Positions 1 to 6,939 of a DNA stretch of 20,799 nt are shown here, piece by piece. The position numbers and the translations under genes are program-made. The notes beneath the pieces were generated by a model. It did not search any database, had not been told where the DNA came from, and saw only the letters and a program-made list of their open reading frames with translations. Numbering within the stretch: position 1 is the stretch's first letter; the number at the start of each line of letters is the position of its first letter. Source of the stretch: Tangfeifania sp. (lineage in GTDB: Bacteria; Bacteroidota; Bacteroidia; Bacteroidales; Prolixibacteraceae); the NCBI GenBank assembly GCA_018400515.1, contig JAGYMR010000021.1:1-20799 (forward strand), read 5' to 3'.

Positions 1-563
1 GCATCATCTCCATGTAAATCAGAAGTGCCGTTAAACGTCCGCTCAAAACTCCTGACATTTTCTGATCCCTGTGAATACCTGCTTTTATACGATCACAATG
101 GCCCATTTTCAAAGATATTGCAGGGGAATCCCGTGTATTTTTATCATCCTCAAGGGATTAGGTGTTTTTCATGCCTGATCTGAATAAATTAAAATTTTTC
201 CGATAATTTAAAAATTCAAATTTGACAGATGGAACCGCTCCATCCGTCGCGCTCCCATAAAAGAAAGGATTTCCCAGTTTCATGGGAAAGGGGAAATTAC
301 TGGAAAATGCAGGGGCCAGCTTTTCTTTTTGAAAAATTGCCACGCTCATATTGATCCGCATCGCAATTTTTTGTAATTTATTAAAGGGAAACAGATCATT
401 CGAAAATGCAGGGTACCTGCTTTTTTTCGTTCTTAAGGGATCAAATGAGGCTTTATCCTCAGGATCTTTCAGGGTTGAAACAGACTTGATCCCGTCGTTC
501 AGAAATGGGAAAGCATTTATGGCTGATGGGCGTTTCACCTTATTATGCCGTTATCTTCAACCA
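1..563. other. Gene-poor left flank with no recognisable gene
   Basis: No convincing gene was found here. From the window edge, frame 1 is open for 60 codons and ends at a TGA at 181-183; its last residues read roughly GNPVYFYHPQGIRCFSCLI. It could be the 3' end of a gene that begins outside the window, but it matches no family I recognise and frame 2 is also open over part of it. The rest is AT-rich and contains imperfectly repeated blocks near 120, 303 and 402, each beginning CAGGG and followed by a T-rich run. The region may be ordinary intergenic DNA or eroded coding sequence. Confidence 0.4.
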
Positions 564-584
564 ATGAAGTTTAAAAACAAAAAC

Positions 585-1964
585 ATGAAGACAGAAAAAC
601 TACGATGCAAGTTTCCGGGGGGAGTTTTTCCCCTTTGGATGGCCTTCCTTCTGGTATTTGCAATGGCCTGCCAGCAAGAGGAGGCGTATTTCGATCCTGC
701 TCCTGATGCTGTACATTCCCCGGTATTGAAAAGCAATGGAATGTTACCGGTGAACGAATATCTGGGGGAATATGAAGGGGGGCTCTGGCAAATTTGTCTC
801 CCCGGTCCCGCAGTATGGAACACCCTGGAAACAACCCTGGGGATCCCCCGCTGCATGATCTTTTATGCCCACGGCATGGTCGACCCGGATGAGCCCCTGG
901 CGCTTCCTGCAGACAGCATCGGCACTATGGAAAAAGAGGCCCTCCGGGACATTATTACCGGCATGGGCATGGGATACGCCACTACCAGTTACCGGGCCAA
1001 CGGTTTGGTGGTACTGGATGCGGTTAAAGACGTCAAAAAACTGGCCACGGTGGTTCAGGAGTTTTTCCATGCCCATCCGCAGTATTTGCCCCCCGACTTC
1101 CTGATCCTGGGTGGCCCTTCCGAAGGAGGAATGGTCACCGTCAAAACCATCGAAAAATACCCGCAGCTGTTTGACGGGGCCATTTCAATGTGCGGTCCCA
1201 TCGGGAGTTTCTATAAACAACTGCAGTACAACGGCGATTTCCATGTGCTGTTTAACCTTTTCTTTAAACCGGAACTCGACCTCCTGGGGATCAACCTCGG
1301 GAATCCGCAGGACGGGGTTCACTCCTCCGTTATGAGTGCCTGGAAAAGCGAAGATCCCGCGACCAGCATGCAAATGGTGATCAAAGGCATTCTGCAGAAT
1401 GAATTCACTTTGCACCCCCTGCCGGATCCGGCCAACAGGGTTGTTTTGCTCCTGAAATATACCGGGGTACCCGTGGACTATACCAATCCATATGCCATGG
1501 GAGAAGCGGTCATTGGACTGCTGAGGTTCAATATCATGCTTACCAATGATGTGCTCGAAAAGATGAAAGGGGTCCCTTACAACAACATGGAAACAGGGTA
1601 TGCCTTTGAAGGTTCCGATCCGTCAGTCGACTACTGGGTGAACAGCCATGTTCAGCGAATAGCCGATTCCTCCTGGATCAGGGCACGGAATTTTGTGATG
1701 CATTATGAAACCGACGGCCGGATAGCCATCCCCCTGGTCATCATCCATACCACCGGCGATCATATCACTCCCTACTGGCACCAGGAGTTATACGGGGAGA
1801 AAATTTTTCACCGCTGCGATGATCTGCTGACCTCCATCCCGGTAGTAAACTACGGGCACTGTTCCTTCGAAAAATCGCATATCGAAACCGTCCTTGGGCT
1901 GTTGCTGGAACAACTGGGCACTCCGGCCGACAAACAGGGGAAACCGCTGGCTTCGAAGCATTAG
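585..1964 (+). CDS. Alpha/beta hydrolase lipoprotein
   Basis: Predicted secreted esterase- or peptidase-like hydrolase anchored by lipid, 459 residues from the ATG at 585. The N-terminus has a short basic segment, a hydrophobic stretch (about 14-27) and a lipobox ending at Cys29 (FAMAC), so export by the lipoprotein pathway is inferred. An oxyanion-type AHG lies at 95-97. The nucleophile elbow is G-P-S-E-G with Ser179. A plausible acid is Asp392 (TTGDHITP) and a plausible catalytic His is His425 (YGHCSF), giving the usual Ser-Asp-His order. An in-frame ATG at 564 would add seven residues; the open frame reaches back to 351 but its product there is not signal-like. The substrate is unknown. 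It converges on the helicase gene and appears to stand alone. The fold is well supported; the specific function is not. Confidence 0.75.
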   Translation: MKTEKLRCKFPGGVFPLWMAFLLVFAMACQQEEAYFDPAPDAVHSPVLKSNGMLPVNEYLGEYEGGLWQICLPGPAVWNTLETTLGIPRCMIFYAHGMVDPDEPLALPADSIGTMEKEALRDIITGMGMGYATTSYRANGLVVLDAVKDVKKLATVVQEFFHAHPQYLPPDFLILGGPSEGGMVTVKTIEKYPQLFDGAISMCGPIGSFYKQLQYNGDFHVLFNLFFKPELDLLGINLGNPQDGVHSSVMSAWKSEDPATSMQMVIKGILQNEFTLHPLPDPANRVVLLLKYTGVPVDYTNPYAMGEAVIGLLRFNIMLTNDVLEKMKGVPYNNMETGYAFEGSDPSVDYWVNSHVQRIADSSWIRARNFVMHYETDGRIAIPLVIIHTTGDHITPYWHQELYGEKIFHRCDDLLTSIPVVNYGHCSFEKSHIETVLGLLLEQLGTPADKQGKPLASKH

Positions 1965-1987
1965 TTCCGGCGCCGGACGGTTGGCAA

Positions 1988-2020
1988 ACCGGTAAAACTG
2001 AACCGGTATCCTGTATTTTT
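1988..2020 (+). terminator. Possible weak terminator after the hydrolase
   Basis: ACCGGT at 1988-1993 and ACCGGT at 2002-2007 can form a 6-bp stem with an 8-base loop, followed by a loosely T-rich run (CTGTATTTTTC). A separate 12-bp perfect palindrome, TCCGGCGCCGGA, lies at 1966-1977 just after the stop codon. The gap separates two convergent genes, where terminators are expected, but neither structure is a textbook intrinsic terminator. Confidence 0.3.
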
Positions 2021-2065
2021 CGGATTTCCCTCCCCCGGCACAAGCAATGGAATGAACGAAAAAGA

Positions 2066-5002
2066 CTATTTCAGTAAATTCATAATCTCCTCCCGGGTAA
2101 TCTCTTTCAACGGGTCATTGGAATTGATGAATTTGTTGGCGAGGCGGCTTTTGCGGTTTTTTAACTGTTGTATTTTTTCTTCGATGGAATTTTCGGTGAT
2201 GAACCGGTAAACGAAGACATGTTTCTGCTGACCAATCCGGTGGGCGCGGCTGACTGCCTGGTTTTCGGCAGCGGGATTCCACCACGGGTCAATGATAAAA
2301 ACATAGTCGGCCCCGGTCAGGTTCAACCCCACCCCGCCAGCTTTCAAGGAAATAAGAAAAATACAGTTATCCGCCTCTTCCTGAAACCTGGAAATTACCT
2401 TTTTCCGGTCAGCCGTTTGCCCGGTTAGCATGCTATATTTCCAGTTATTCTGTTCAATCGCGGTTTTTAACAGTTCAAGGTGTTTCACAAAAGAGGAAAA
2501 AACCAGCACCTTATGATTTTCCGATACGACATTTTCCAGCATCCGGATAACCTCTCCGAATTTTCCGGATTCCTCCCCGGAAGCATCCTCAAGAAGACGG
2601 GGATGATTGGCCAGCTGCCGGAGGCGGGTGAGTCCCTGTAAAATGACCATGGCCGATTTTTTCGGTCCCGCTCCGTCGAACTCCGCCAAAATGGAATTCC
2701 GGATCCCCGATTTCTCTTTTTCGTAAATGCGGGCCTGTTTCTTTTCCATTTCACACATCACCACCTGTTCCATCAGCGGGGGCAAATCACGGGCGACCTC
2801 CTCCTTGGTGCGCCGTAAAATGAAAGGACGGATCAGGATCTGCAGTTTCTCCATTTGATCTTTATTGCCATACTTCTGCACCGGCGTTATGAAATAGCGG
2901 CGAAAAAAAGCCAGGTTGCCCAGCATCCCCTGGTTAAGGAAATTCATCTGGGACCACAGATCCGACAGTGAATTCTCAATGGGGGTTCCGGTTAGCACCA
3001 GCCGGTGCGCTGACTTCAGTTTCATCACCGCTTTGTAGGTTTTCGAGGAGGGGTTTTTCACATACTGGCTCTCATCCAGGATCAGGTAGAAAAAGTTCAT
3101 TTTTGACAGGGCTTCTGCATCATTCCGCACAATGCCGTAGGTGGTCAGAATAACATCGAAAAAGGAAACCGCCCTTTCCAGCGCCTCCGCTTTTTTTCGC
3201 TGTAATCCTACATGCTTATATATCTTCAGACCAGGGGCAAACTTTTCAATTTCCGCCTCCCAGTTATACACCAGGGAGGTGGGGACAACAATCAAACTTG
3301 CCGGCTGGTCCTTTTCGGCCGGTGACAGGTCATTGAACAGCGACAACTGCCCTCCCCCGCCCGGGGAGGCCCCTGCTGCCGGTTCCCGGTCAGGCCGCTT
3401 CAGTTTTAACAATAAAGCCAGGGTCTGCAGGGTTTTTCCCAGACCCATATCATCGGCCAGACAGCCGCCGAAACCGTTCCGGTGTAAGCCATACATCCAG
3501 CGGAACCCCTCTTTTTGATAGCTTCGCAGCGCTGCCTGCAACCCCCCGGGCAACCGGATGTTGGGCGCCCCCCCCGATATTTGCCGCAACTTTTCCCCAA
3601 TGGAAGCATCGTCCGGCTGTAAAAAGTGTTGAACCAAGGCATAATGGGACCGGCCAAACTGCAGATGCTCCCCCCTGCTTTTGGCAAAAGGAAGCAGGCT
3701 TTTATAACGATTCAGCCACTCCTCCGGGATAACCGCTACCTGCCCGTCGGGAAGTTCAAACTCCCGGATGTCATTCAAAATATACTTTTTCAGCCGGATG
3801 AAAGGGATCCGGTATTCGCCAAAACGCACCACCGCATAAACGTCAAACCAGTCCTCCTTCAGAGCGGGTTTAAATTCAAGATGCTGCTTCCCCGTAAAAT
3901 ACCTTTTATCCAGTTTCCCCTGCTTCACCCGGATCCCGGCCGCTTCAAGTTCCGGTTTCGTTTCATTTAACCAGTTAACCAAATGGTACAGGGCATCCGT
4001 CCGGTCAAGTAACTCAATCCCCCGAAGAATAAAAGAGCCATTCTTCTCTTTTAACCCCGATTGCAGGACTTTTTCCTGCACTCCCCGTTCCCACTCATAA
4101 TCACGCAGGATCTTCCGGAAAATATAACGCTTTCCCTCCGTGTAAAAATTTACAACTACCGAACGTTTGGAACCGGAAAAAAACGCCGTATCTTCATAAT
4201 GAAACCTTAAAATAAGGCAGGGATCGAGGTTCAGGTTTTTTTCAAGGGTGAGGGAGGCCGATTTCCGGGGTGGTTCGTCCCGAATCTCAAATCCGGTCGC
4301 CCTGACATCAAAATCACGGACCACCTTACGGACAAAACCGGAATAATATTTCGCTTCAAAGGCCGGCGAAACGGAAACATACTCCTTGCTGAAAAAAGGG
4401 GTCAGTTTTTTGGCATCCAGCTTTTCAAAAACGACCAGCTGTCCGCGGAAAACGAGCAGGCACGGTTCGTTGGTAACGATCTTGAGATCTTTTTTCATTA
4501 AAGGGATCTCCCGCTCCCCCTGAAAAATCCGCAGCCGGTAGCGGGTCCCTTCCGGGGTCCGTTCAAAATAAAATACCGGCCGTCCGAAAAGAGCGTGCAC
4601 GCGAATCTCATCTTCCGCATACAGATTGGCATATTTTACCCGCTTGTTAAACAGGCGCACCGGACTCAACATGAGAATCCGCGCTGCATCAAAGATGCAT
4701 TGGTCAATAAACGGAGAGATGTACCGCTCAAAATACTCCTTTTCCATGCCGGCGAAAAATTCCGAAACATTTTTCGCCCGCGAAAACCGTTTCATCAACC
4801 GCTCATCACTGTATTTTTCAATAATGGTCACCAACTCCCTTTCATAAGCCTGCAGGTCCAGGTCCGGATCGTCCAAATCCCGCAGGGTTAACTGCCGCTC
4901 AACCGAGAAAAAAGTATCCTGCTCACGGATTATAAAGGGCAGAAAAACGCTGCCCAGAAATCGATGCTTTGTTAATCCAATGATAAAGCGGGTTTCAGCC
5001 AT
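2066..5002 (-). CDS. SNF2-family DEAD/H-like helicase (Swi2/Snf2 ATPase)
   Basis: ATP-driven double-stranded DNA translocase of the bacterial SNF2 type, 978 residues, cytosolic. The N-terminal half (about 1-480) fits the accessory region common in bacterial SNF2 proteins. The ATPase core follows: Walker A region DDMGLGKT at 516-523, the motif II variant DESQ at 643-646, motif III LTGTPIENS at 670-678, and in the second lobe SLKAGGVGLNLTGAD at 885-899 and QAVSRAHRIGQ at 915-925. No SWIM-type Cys/His cluster is visible. A low-complexity Gly/Pro-rich insert at about 538-566, between motifs I and Ia, contains QLSLF at 552-556, a match to the bacterial sliding-clamp binding pentapeptide. All core motifs are intact, so an active ATPase is expected; a role in repair or transcription recycling is inferred only. 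The start at 5002 sits about 25 bases downstream of a good promoter. Confidence 0.93.
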   Translation of the reverse strand: MAETRFIIGLTKHRFLGSVFLPFIIREQDTFFSVERQLTLRDLDDPDLDLQAYERELVTIIEKYSDERLMKRFSRAKNVSEFFAGMEKEYFERYISPFIDQCIFDAARILMLSPVRLFNKRVKYANLYAEDEIRVHALFGRPVFYFERTPEGTRYRLRIFQGEREIPLMKKDLKIVTNEPCLLVFRGQLVVFEKLDAKKLTPFFSKEYVSVSPAFEAKYYSGFVRKVVRDFDVRATGFEIRDEPPRKSASLTLEKNLNLDPCLILRFHYEDTAFFSGSKRSVVVNFYTEGKRYIFRKILRDYEWERGVQEKVLQSGLKEKNGSFILRGIELLDRTDALYHLVNWLNETKPELEAAGIRVKQGKLDKRYFTGKQHLEFKPALKEDWFDVYAVVRFGEYRIPFIRLKKYILNDIREFELPDGQVAVIPEEWLNRYKSLLPFAKSRGEHLQFGRSHYALVQHFLQPDDASIGEKLRQISGGAPNIRLPGGLQAALRSYQKEGFRWMYGLHRNGFGGCLADDMGLGKTLQTLALLLKLKRPDREPAAGASPGGGGQLSLFNDLSPAEKDQPASLIVVPTSLVYNWEAEIEKFAPGLKIYKHVGLQRKKAEALERAVSFFDVILTTYGIVRNDAEALSKMNFFYLILDESQYVKNPSSKTYKAVMKLKSAHRLVLTGTPIENSLSDLWSQMNFLNQGMLGNLAFFRRYFITPVQKYGNKDQMEKLQILIRPFILRRTKEEVARDLPPLMEQVVMCEMEKKQARIYEKEKSGIRNSILAEFDGAGPKKSAMVILQGLTRLRQLANHPRLLEDASGEESGKFGEVIRMLENVVSENHKVLVFSSFVKHLELLKTAIEQNNWKYSMLTGQTADRKKVISRFQEEADNCIFLISLKAGGVGLNLTGADYVFIIDPWWNPAAENQAVSRAHRIGQQKHVFVYRFITENSIEEKIQQLKNRKSRLANKFINSNDPLKEITREEIMNLLK

Positions 5003-5030
5003 GGGGAAAATTTCGGTTAAAAAATAACCT

Positions 5031-5060
5031 CAAATATAGGTGGTTCATTACCTTTACAAA
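5031..5060 (-). promoter_or_regulatory. Bacteroidetes-type promoter for the SNF2 gene
   Basis: Read on the minus strand, TTTG (5060-5057), an 18-base spacer and TATATTTG (5038-5031) match the phylum's TTTG/TAnnTTTG promoter. Transcription would begin in the mid 5020s, about 25 bases before the ATG at 5002. The promoter lies in the short gap shared with the divergent CBM9-like gene. Confidence 0.65.
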
Positions 5061-5077
5061 AAACAAATTGAAAAAAT

Positions 5078-5725
5078 ATGAAGGACCTGTTCATAAAAAA
5101 AATGGAAGTGAAAAAATCCCCCGGATTGGAGGAAACGAACCATCTTATTGAAAAGCAAGCAATTGCTCACCCTGTTCAGGAGCTGAACTGGAAAAATTAC
5201 CCCTACCTTCCGGGCGTCTCTTTTCGCATCGGCCATGTCGGAAACGGCATCTGGCTGAAATATAATGTGTCGGAAAAATACATCCTCGCCCGCGAAACCC
5301 GCATCAACGGGGATGTTTATAAAGACAGCTGCGTGGAATTCTTTATCTCATTCGATGGAACCAACTATTACAATTTTGAGTGCAATGCCATCGGTACCAT
5401 CCACCTCGCCTACGGTCCGGACCGGAATAACCGGAAATTTGTTCCTGAAGCGACGGTAGAAAAAATTGAAACTCTTTCCTCGCTTGGGAATCAACCTTTC
5501 AGTGAGAAAAAAGGGGATTTCCAATGGGAGATCCTGGTACGCATCCCCCTGGAATGTTTTGCTTTCAATAATATGAATACCCTCAACGAAAGGAAAGCTA
5601 AAGGCAATTTCTACAAATGCGGGGACGAAACTTCCGAACCCCATTTCATTTCATGGAATCCCATCAGGACCGAAAACCCGGACTTCCACCAACCCGGATT
5701 TTTCGGAAATTTAGTGTTTGAATGA
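5078..5725 (+). CDS. CBM9-like carbohydrate-binding family protein
   Basis: Single-domain protein of 215 residues resembling the family 9-like carbohydrate-binding proteins that are common as stand-alone genes in Bacteroidetes. The characteristic run is IWLKYNVSEKYILARE followed by INGDVYKDSCVEFFISFDG, which fits the family pattern of a strand, a charged turn and a DSCVEFF core. The C-terminus has the usual F-x-SWNP region and ends FFGNLVFE. There is no signal peptide or membrane segment, so a cytosolic location is inferred, which is unusual for a sugar-binding domain; no catalytic domain is attached. An alternative in-frame ATG lies at 5102. It is divergent from the SNF2 gene with a 75-bp gap. 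A weak promoter-like TACCTTTA at 5049-5056 is the only upstream signal I see. The fold call is fairly firm; the ligand is unknown. Confidence 0.75.
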   Translation: MKDLFIKKMEVKKSPGLEETNHLIEKQAIAHPVQELNWKNYPYLPGVSFRIGHVGNGIWLKYNVSEKYILARETRINGDVYKDSCVEFFISFDGTNYYNFECNAIGTIHLAYGPDRNNRKFVPEATVEKIETLSSLGNQPFSEKKGDFQWEILVRIPLECFAFNNMNTLNERKAKGNFYKCGDETSEPHFISWNPIRTENPDFHQPGFFGNLVFE

Positions 5726-5818
5726 ACGAAGATCCTCCTGCCCCGAAAAAAAATATTTTTTTAAAATGCTGTAACCCCTGGCAGCTGTCATTTACAAAAA
5801 AATATGCCCCTCTACCGG

Positions 5819-5852
5819 GTGTAAAAATGTTGAATTTATTTTGATTTTACAC
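5819..5852. promoter_or_regulatory. Perfect 8-bp inverted repeat, candidate operator
   Basis: GTGTAAAA at 5819-5826 and TTTTACAC at 5845-5852 are exact reverse complements, 18 bases apart, and the right arm lies immediately after the promoter's -33 element. This placement suits a repressor or activator site for the DUF134 gene just downstream. Autoregulation by the DUF134 protein is a guess. Confidence 0.45.
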
Positions 5853-5870
5853 ATTAGTGCATTATCTTTG
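5840..5870 (+). promoter_or_regulatory. Bacteroidetes-type promoter for the DUF134 cluster
   Basis: TTTG at 5840-5843, a 19-base spacer and TATCTTTG at 5863-5870 fit the TTTG/TAnnTTTG consensus with ideal spacing. The predicted start of transcription is about 20 bases before the ATG at 5897, which also argues against an earlier start codon in the open frame. Confidence 0.75.
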
Positions 5871-5896
5871 TGTTAGTTCAAACAATAGTAAAATCA

Positions 5897-6334
5897 ATGC
5901 CAAGACCCAGAAATCACCGATTGGTTTATGCACCTCCGCTCTTTACAGAGTTTAAACCTGCAGGAGTGGCAGCGAAATCCCTCCAGCGGAACAGGCTCAC
6001 GATCGACGAGTATGAAGCGGTTCGGCTGGCCGATCATTTAGGGCTTTCGCACGAAGAGGGGGCAGATGAAATGCAAATTTCGCGGTCCACCTTTTCCCGG
6101 TTGGTGGCAGTGGCGAGGGCAAAAATCACAGATTCGCTGGTCAGCGGAAAAAGGTTGACCATCGAAGGCGGAAATATTCATTTCCGGAACAATTTGTACC
6201 GCTGTTTGAACTGTGGAAATTTATTCAGAACAAAAATCAACAGCAGGCTCCTGAAGTGTCCCGAATGCCACTCGACCCAGTTGCAAAACCTGGCCGGCGG
6301 GTTTGGACACGGAAGGTGCTGCACCAATTTTTAA
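5897..6334 (+). CDS. DUF134-family DNA-binding protein with zinc ribbon
   Basis: 145-residue cytosolic protein. The N-terminus PRPRNHRLVYAPPLFTEFKP and the run TIDEYEAVRLADHLGLSHEEGADEM (35-59) are typical of the DUF134 family, which carries a sigma-like helix-turn-helix; here the helices fall at about 47-75 with ISRSTFSRLV as the likely recognition region. A four-Cys zinc ribbon follows (C103, C106, C121, C124), and the tail is Gly-rich ending GRCCTNF, adding two more cysteines. Family members are usually called predicted DNA-binding proteins of unknown target and often lie near DUF5320 and Fe-S or Nif-type cofactor genes. The open frame extends to 5870 but overlaps the promoter, so the ATG at 5897 is chosen. 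It is the first gene of a four-gene cluster and probably its regulator (inference). Confidence 0.85.
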   Translation: MPRPRNHRLVYAPPLFTEFKPAGVAAKSLQRNRLTIDEYEAVRLADHLGLSHEEGADEMQISRSTFSRLVAVARAKITDSLVSGKRLTIEGGNIHFRNNLYRCLNCGNLFRTKINSRLLKCPECHSTQLQNLAGGFGHGRCCTNF

Positions 6335-6337
6335 AAG

Positions 6338-6345
6338 AAAGGAGG
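6338..6345 (+). promoter_or_regulatory. Strong Shine-Dalgarno sequence before the DUF5320 gene
   Basis: AAAGGAGG ends seven bases before the ATG at 6353. It is the only textbook ribosome binding site I see ahead of any gene in this window, where other starts lack one, as expected for Bacteroidetes. Confidence 0.75.
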
Positions 6346-6352
6346 CTATATT

Positions 6353-6688
6353 ATGCCAGGATTTAATGGAACAGGACCAAATGGAGCCGGCCCGATGACC
6401 GGCCGTCAGATGGGCGTTTGCAATGAAAACAATCGCGGCGTTTCCGCCCGCGGATTCAGGTTTTTCGGACGCGGCAGAGGAAGAGGCTTTGGCCGCAGAG
6501 CTGGTTGGAGCGGCGGCAGAGGCTGGGGTTTCCGCTGGGGAAACCCGGCACCGGGTTACGCGGAAGGATATATTCCCGGGGCATCCGAAGAGTCGCTGCT
6601 CGAAAATGAAGTCAGCTACCTGAAAAACCAGCTGTCACAGGCCGAGAAAGAGCTGGAGCAGGTCCGCAAAGAAAAAAATGAGGATTAA
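6353..6688 (+). CDS. DUF5320-type Gly/Arg-rich protein
   Basis: 111-residue protein. The opening MPGFNGTGPNGAGPMTGR is the hallmark of DUF5320-like proteins found in anaerobic bacteria and archaea next to DUF134 and NifB/NifX-like genes. Cys23 follows directly, then a strongly basic Gly/Arg segment at about 34-64 (GRGRGRGFGRRAGW) and a predicted helical coiled coil at about 79-110 (ESLLENEVSYLKNQL and on). The biochemical role is unknown; a scaffold or metal-cofactor handling role is suggested only by the family's neighbourhoods. The strong ribosome binding site implies high translation. It starts 18 bases after the DUF134 stop, so the two genes are very likely co-transcribed. It has no signal peptide. 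Confidence 0.75.
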   Translation: MPGFNGTGPNGAGPMTGRQMGVCNENNRGVSARGFRFFGRGRGRGFGRRAGWSGGRGWGFRWGNPAPGYAEGYIPGASEESLLENEVSYLKNQLSQAEKELEQVRKEKNED

Positions 6689-6689
6689 C

Positions 6690-6713
6690 ATGCAGGCGGG
6701 AACCCGCCTGCAT
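6690..6713 (+). other. Perfect 11-bp hairpin between the DUF5320 and Cys-rich genes
   Basis: ATGCAGGCGGG (6690-6700) and CCCGCCTGCAT (6703-6713) are exact complements with only AA between them, starting two bases after the DUF5320 stop. The T-run that follows is short (TTCTTT), so it is more likely a leaky terminator or an mRNA-stabilising element inside the operon than a full stop. Confidence 0.6.
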
Positions 6714-6732
6714 TCTTTAAAACAAAATTATT

Positions 6733-6939
6733 ATGCGTTTTGGAAAACGAACAGGAGGATCTGCCGGGGGCAGAGGCCGAAACAAAGGAGGGGCTTACGG
6801 CCCAGGGGGATTTTGTATATGCGCCAAATGCGGCCATAAAACTCCTCACCGGCAAGGACTTAAATGCACGGAAATAAAATGCCCGGAGTGTGGCCATACC
6901 ATGGTTCGGGAAGAACTGCTTAACGATAAACGAAAGTGA
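6733..6939 (+). CDS. Small Cys-rich (zinc-ribbon or Fe-S) protein
   Basis: 68-residue protein with a Gly/Arg-rich start (about 1-26) and a metal-binding core: C28, C30, C33, H35, H39, C45, C50 and C53, in the pattern CICAKCGH, then KC, then KCPECGH. Small proteins with this layout (C-x-C-x2-C-G ... C ... C-P-x-C-G-x-x-M-x-R) occur in anaerobe DUF134/DUF5320 neighbourhoods, but their metal, zinc or an Fe-S cluster, cannot be told from sequence. No signal peptide. The stop codon overlaps the GTG start of the radical SAM gene (GTGA), so the two are translationally coupled. The function is unknown; partner or electron carrier for the radical SAM enzyme is one reasonable idea. Confidence 0.75.
   Translation: MRFGKRTGGSAGGRGRNKGGAYGPGGFCICAKCGHKTPHRQGLKCTEIKCPECGHTMVREELLNDKRK

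Noticed and set aside
158..538. Minus-strand 126-codon open frame in the left flank
   Set aside because: Phe/Lys-rich composition with no family pattern, no promoter or ribosome binding site, and it lies in low-complexity AT-rich DNA.
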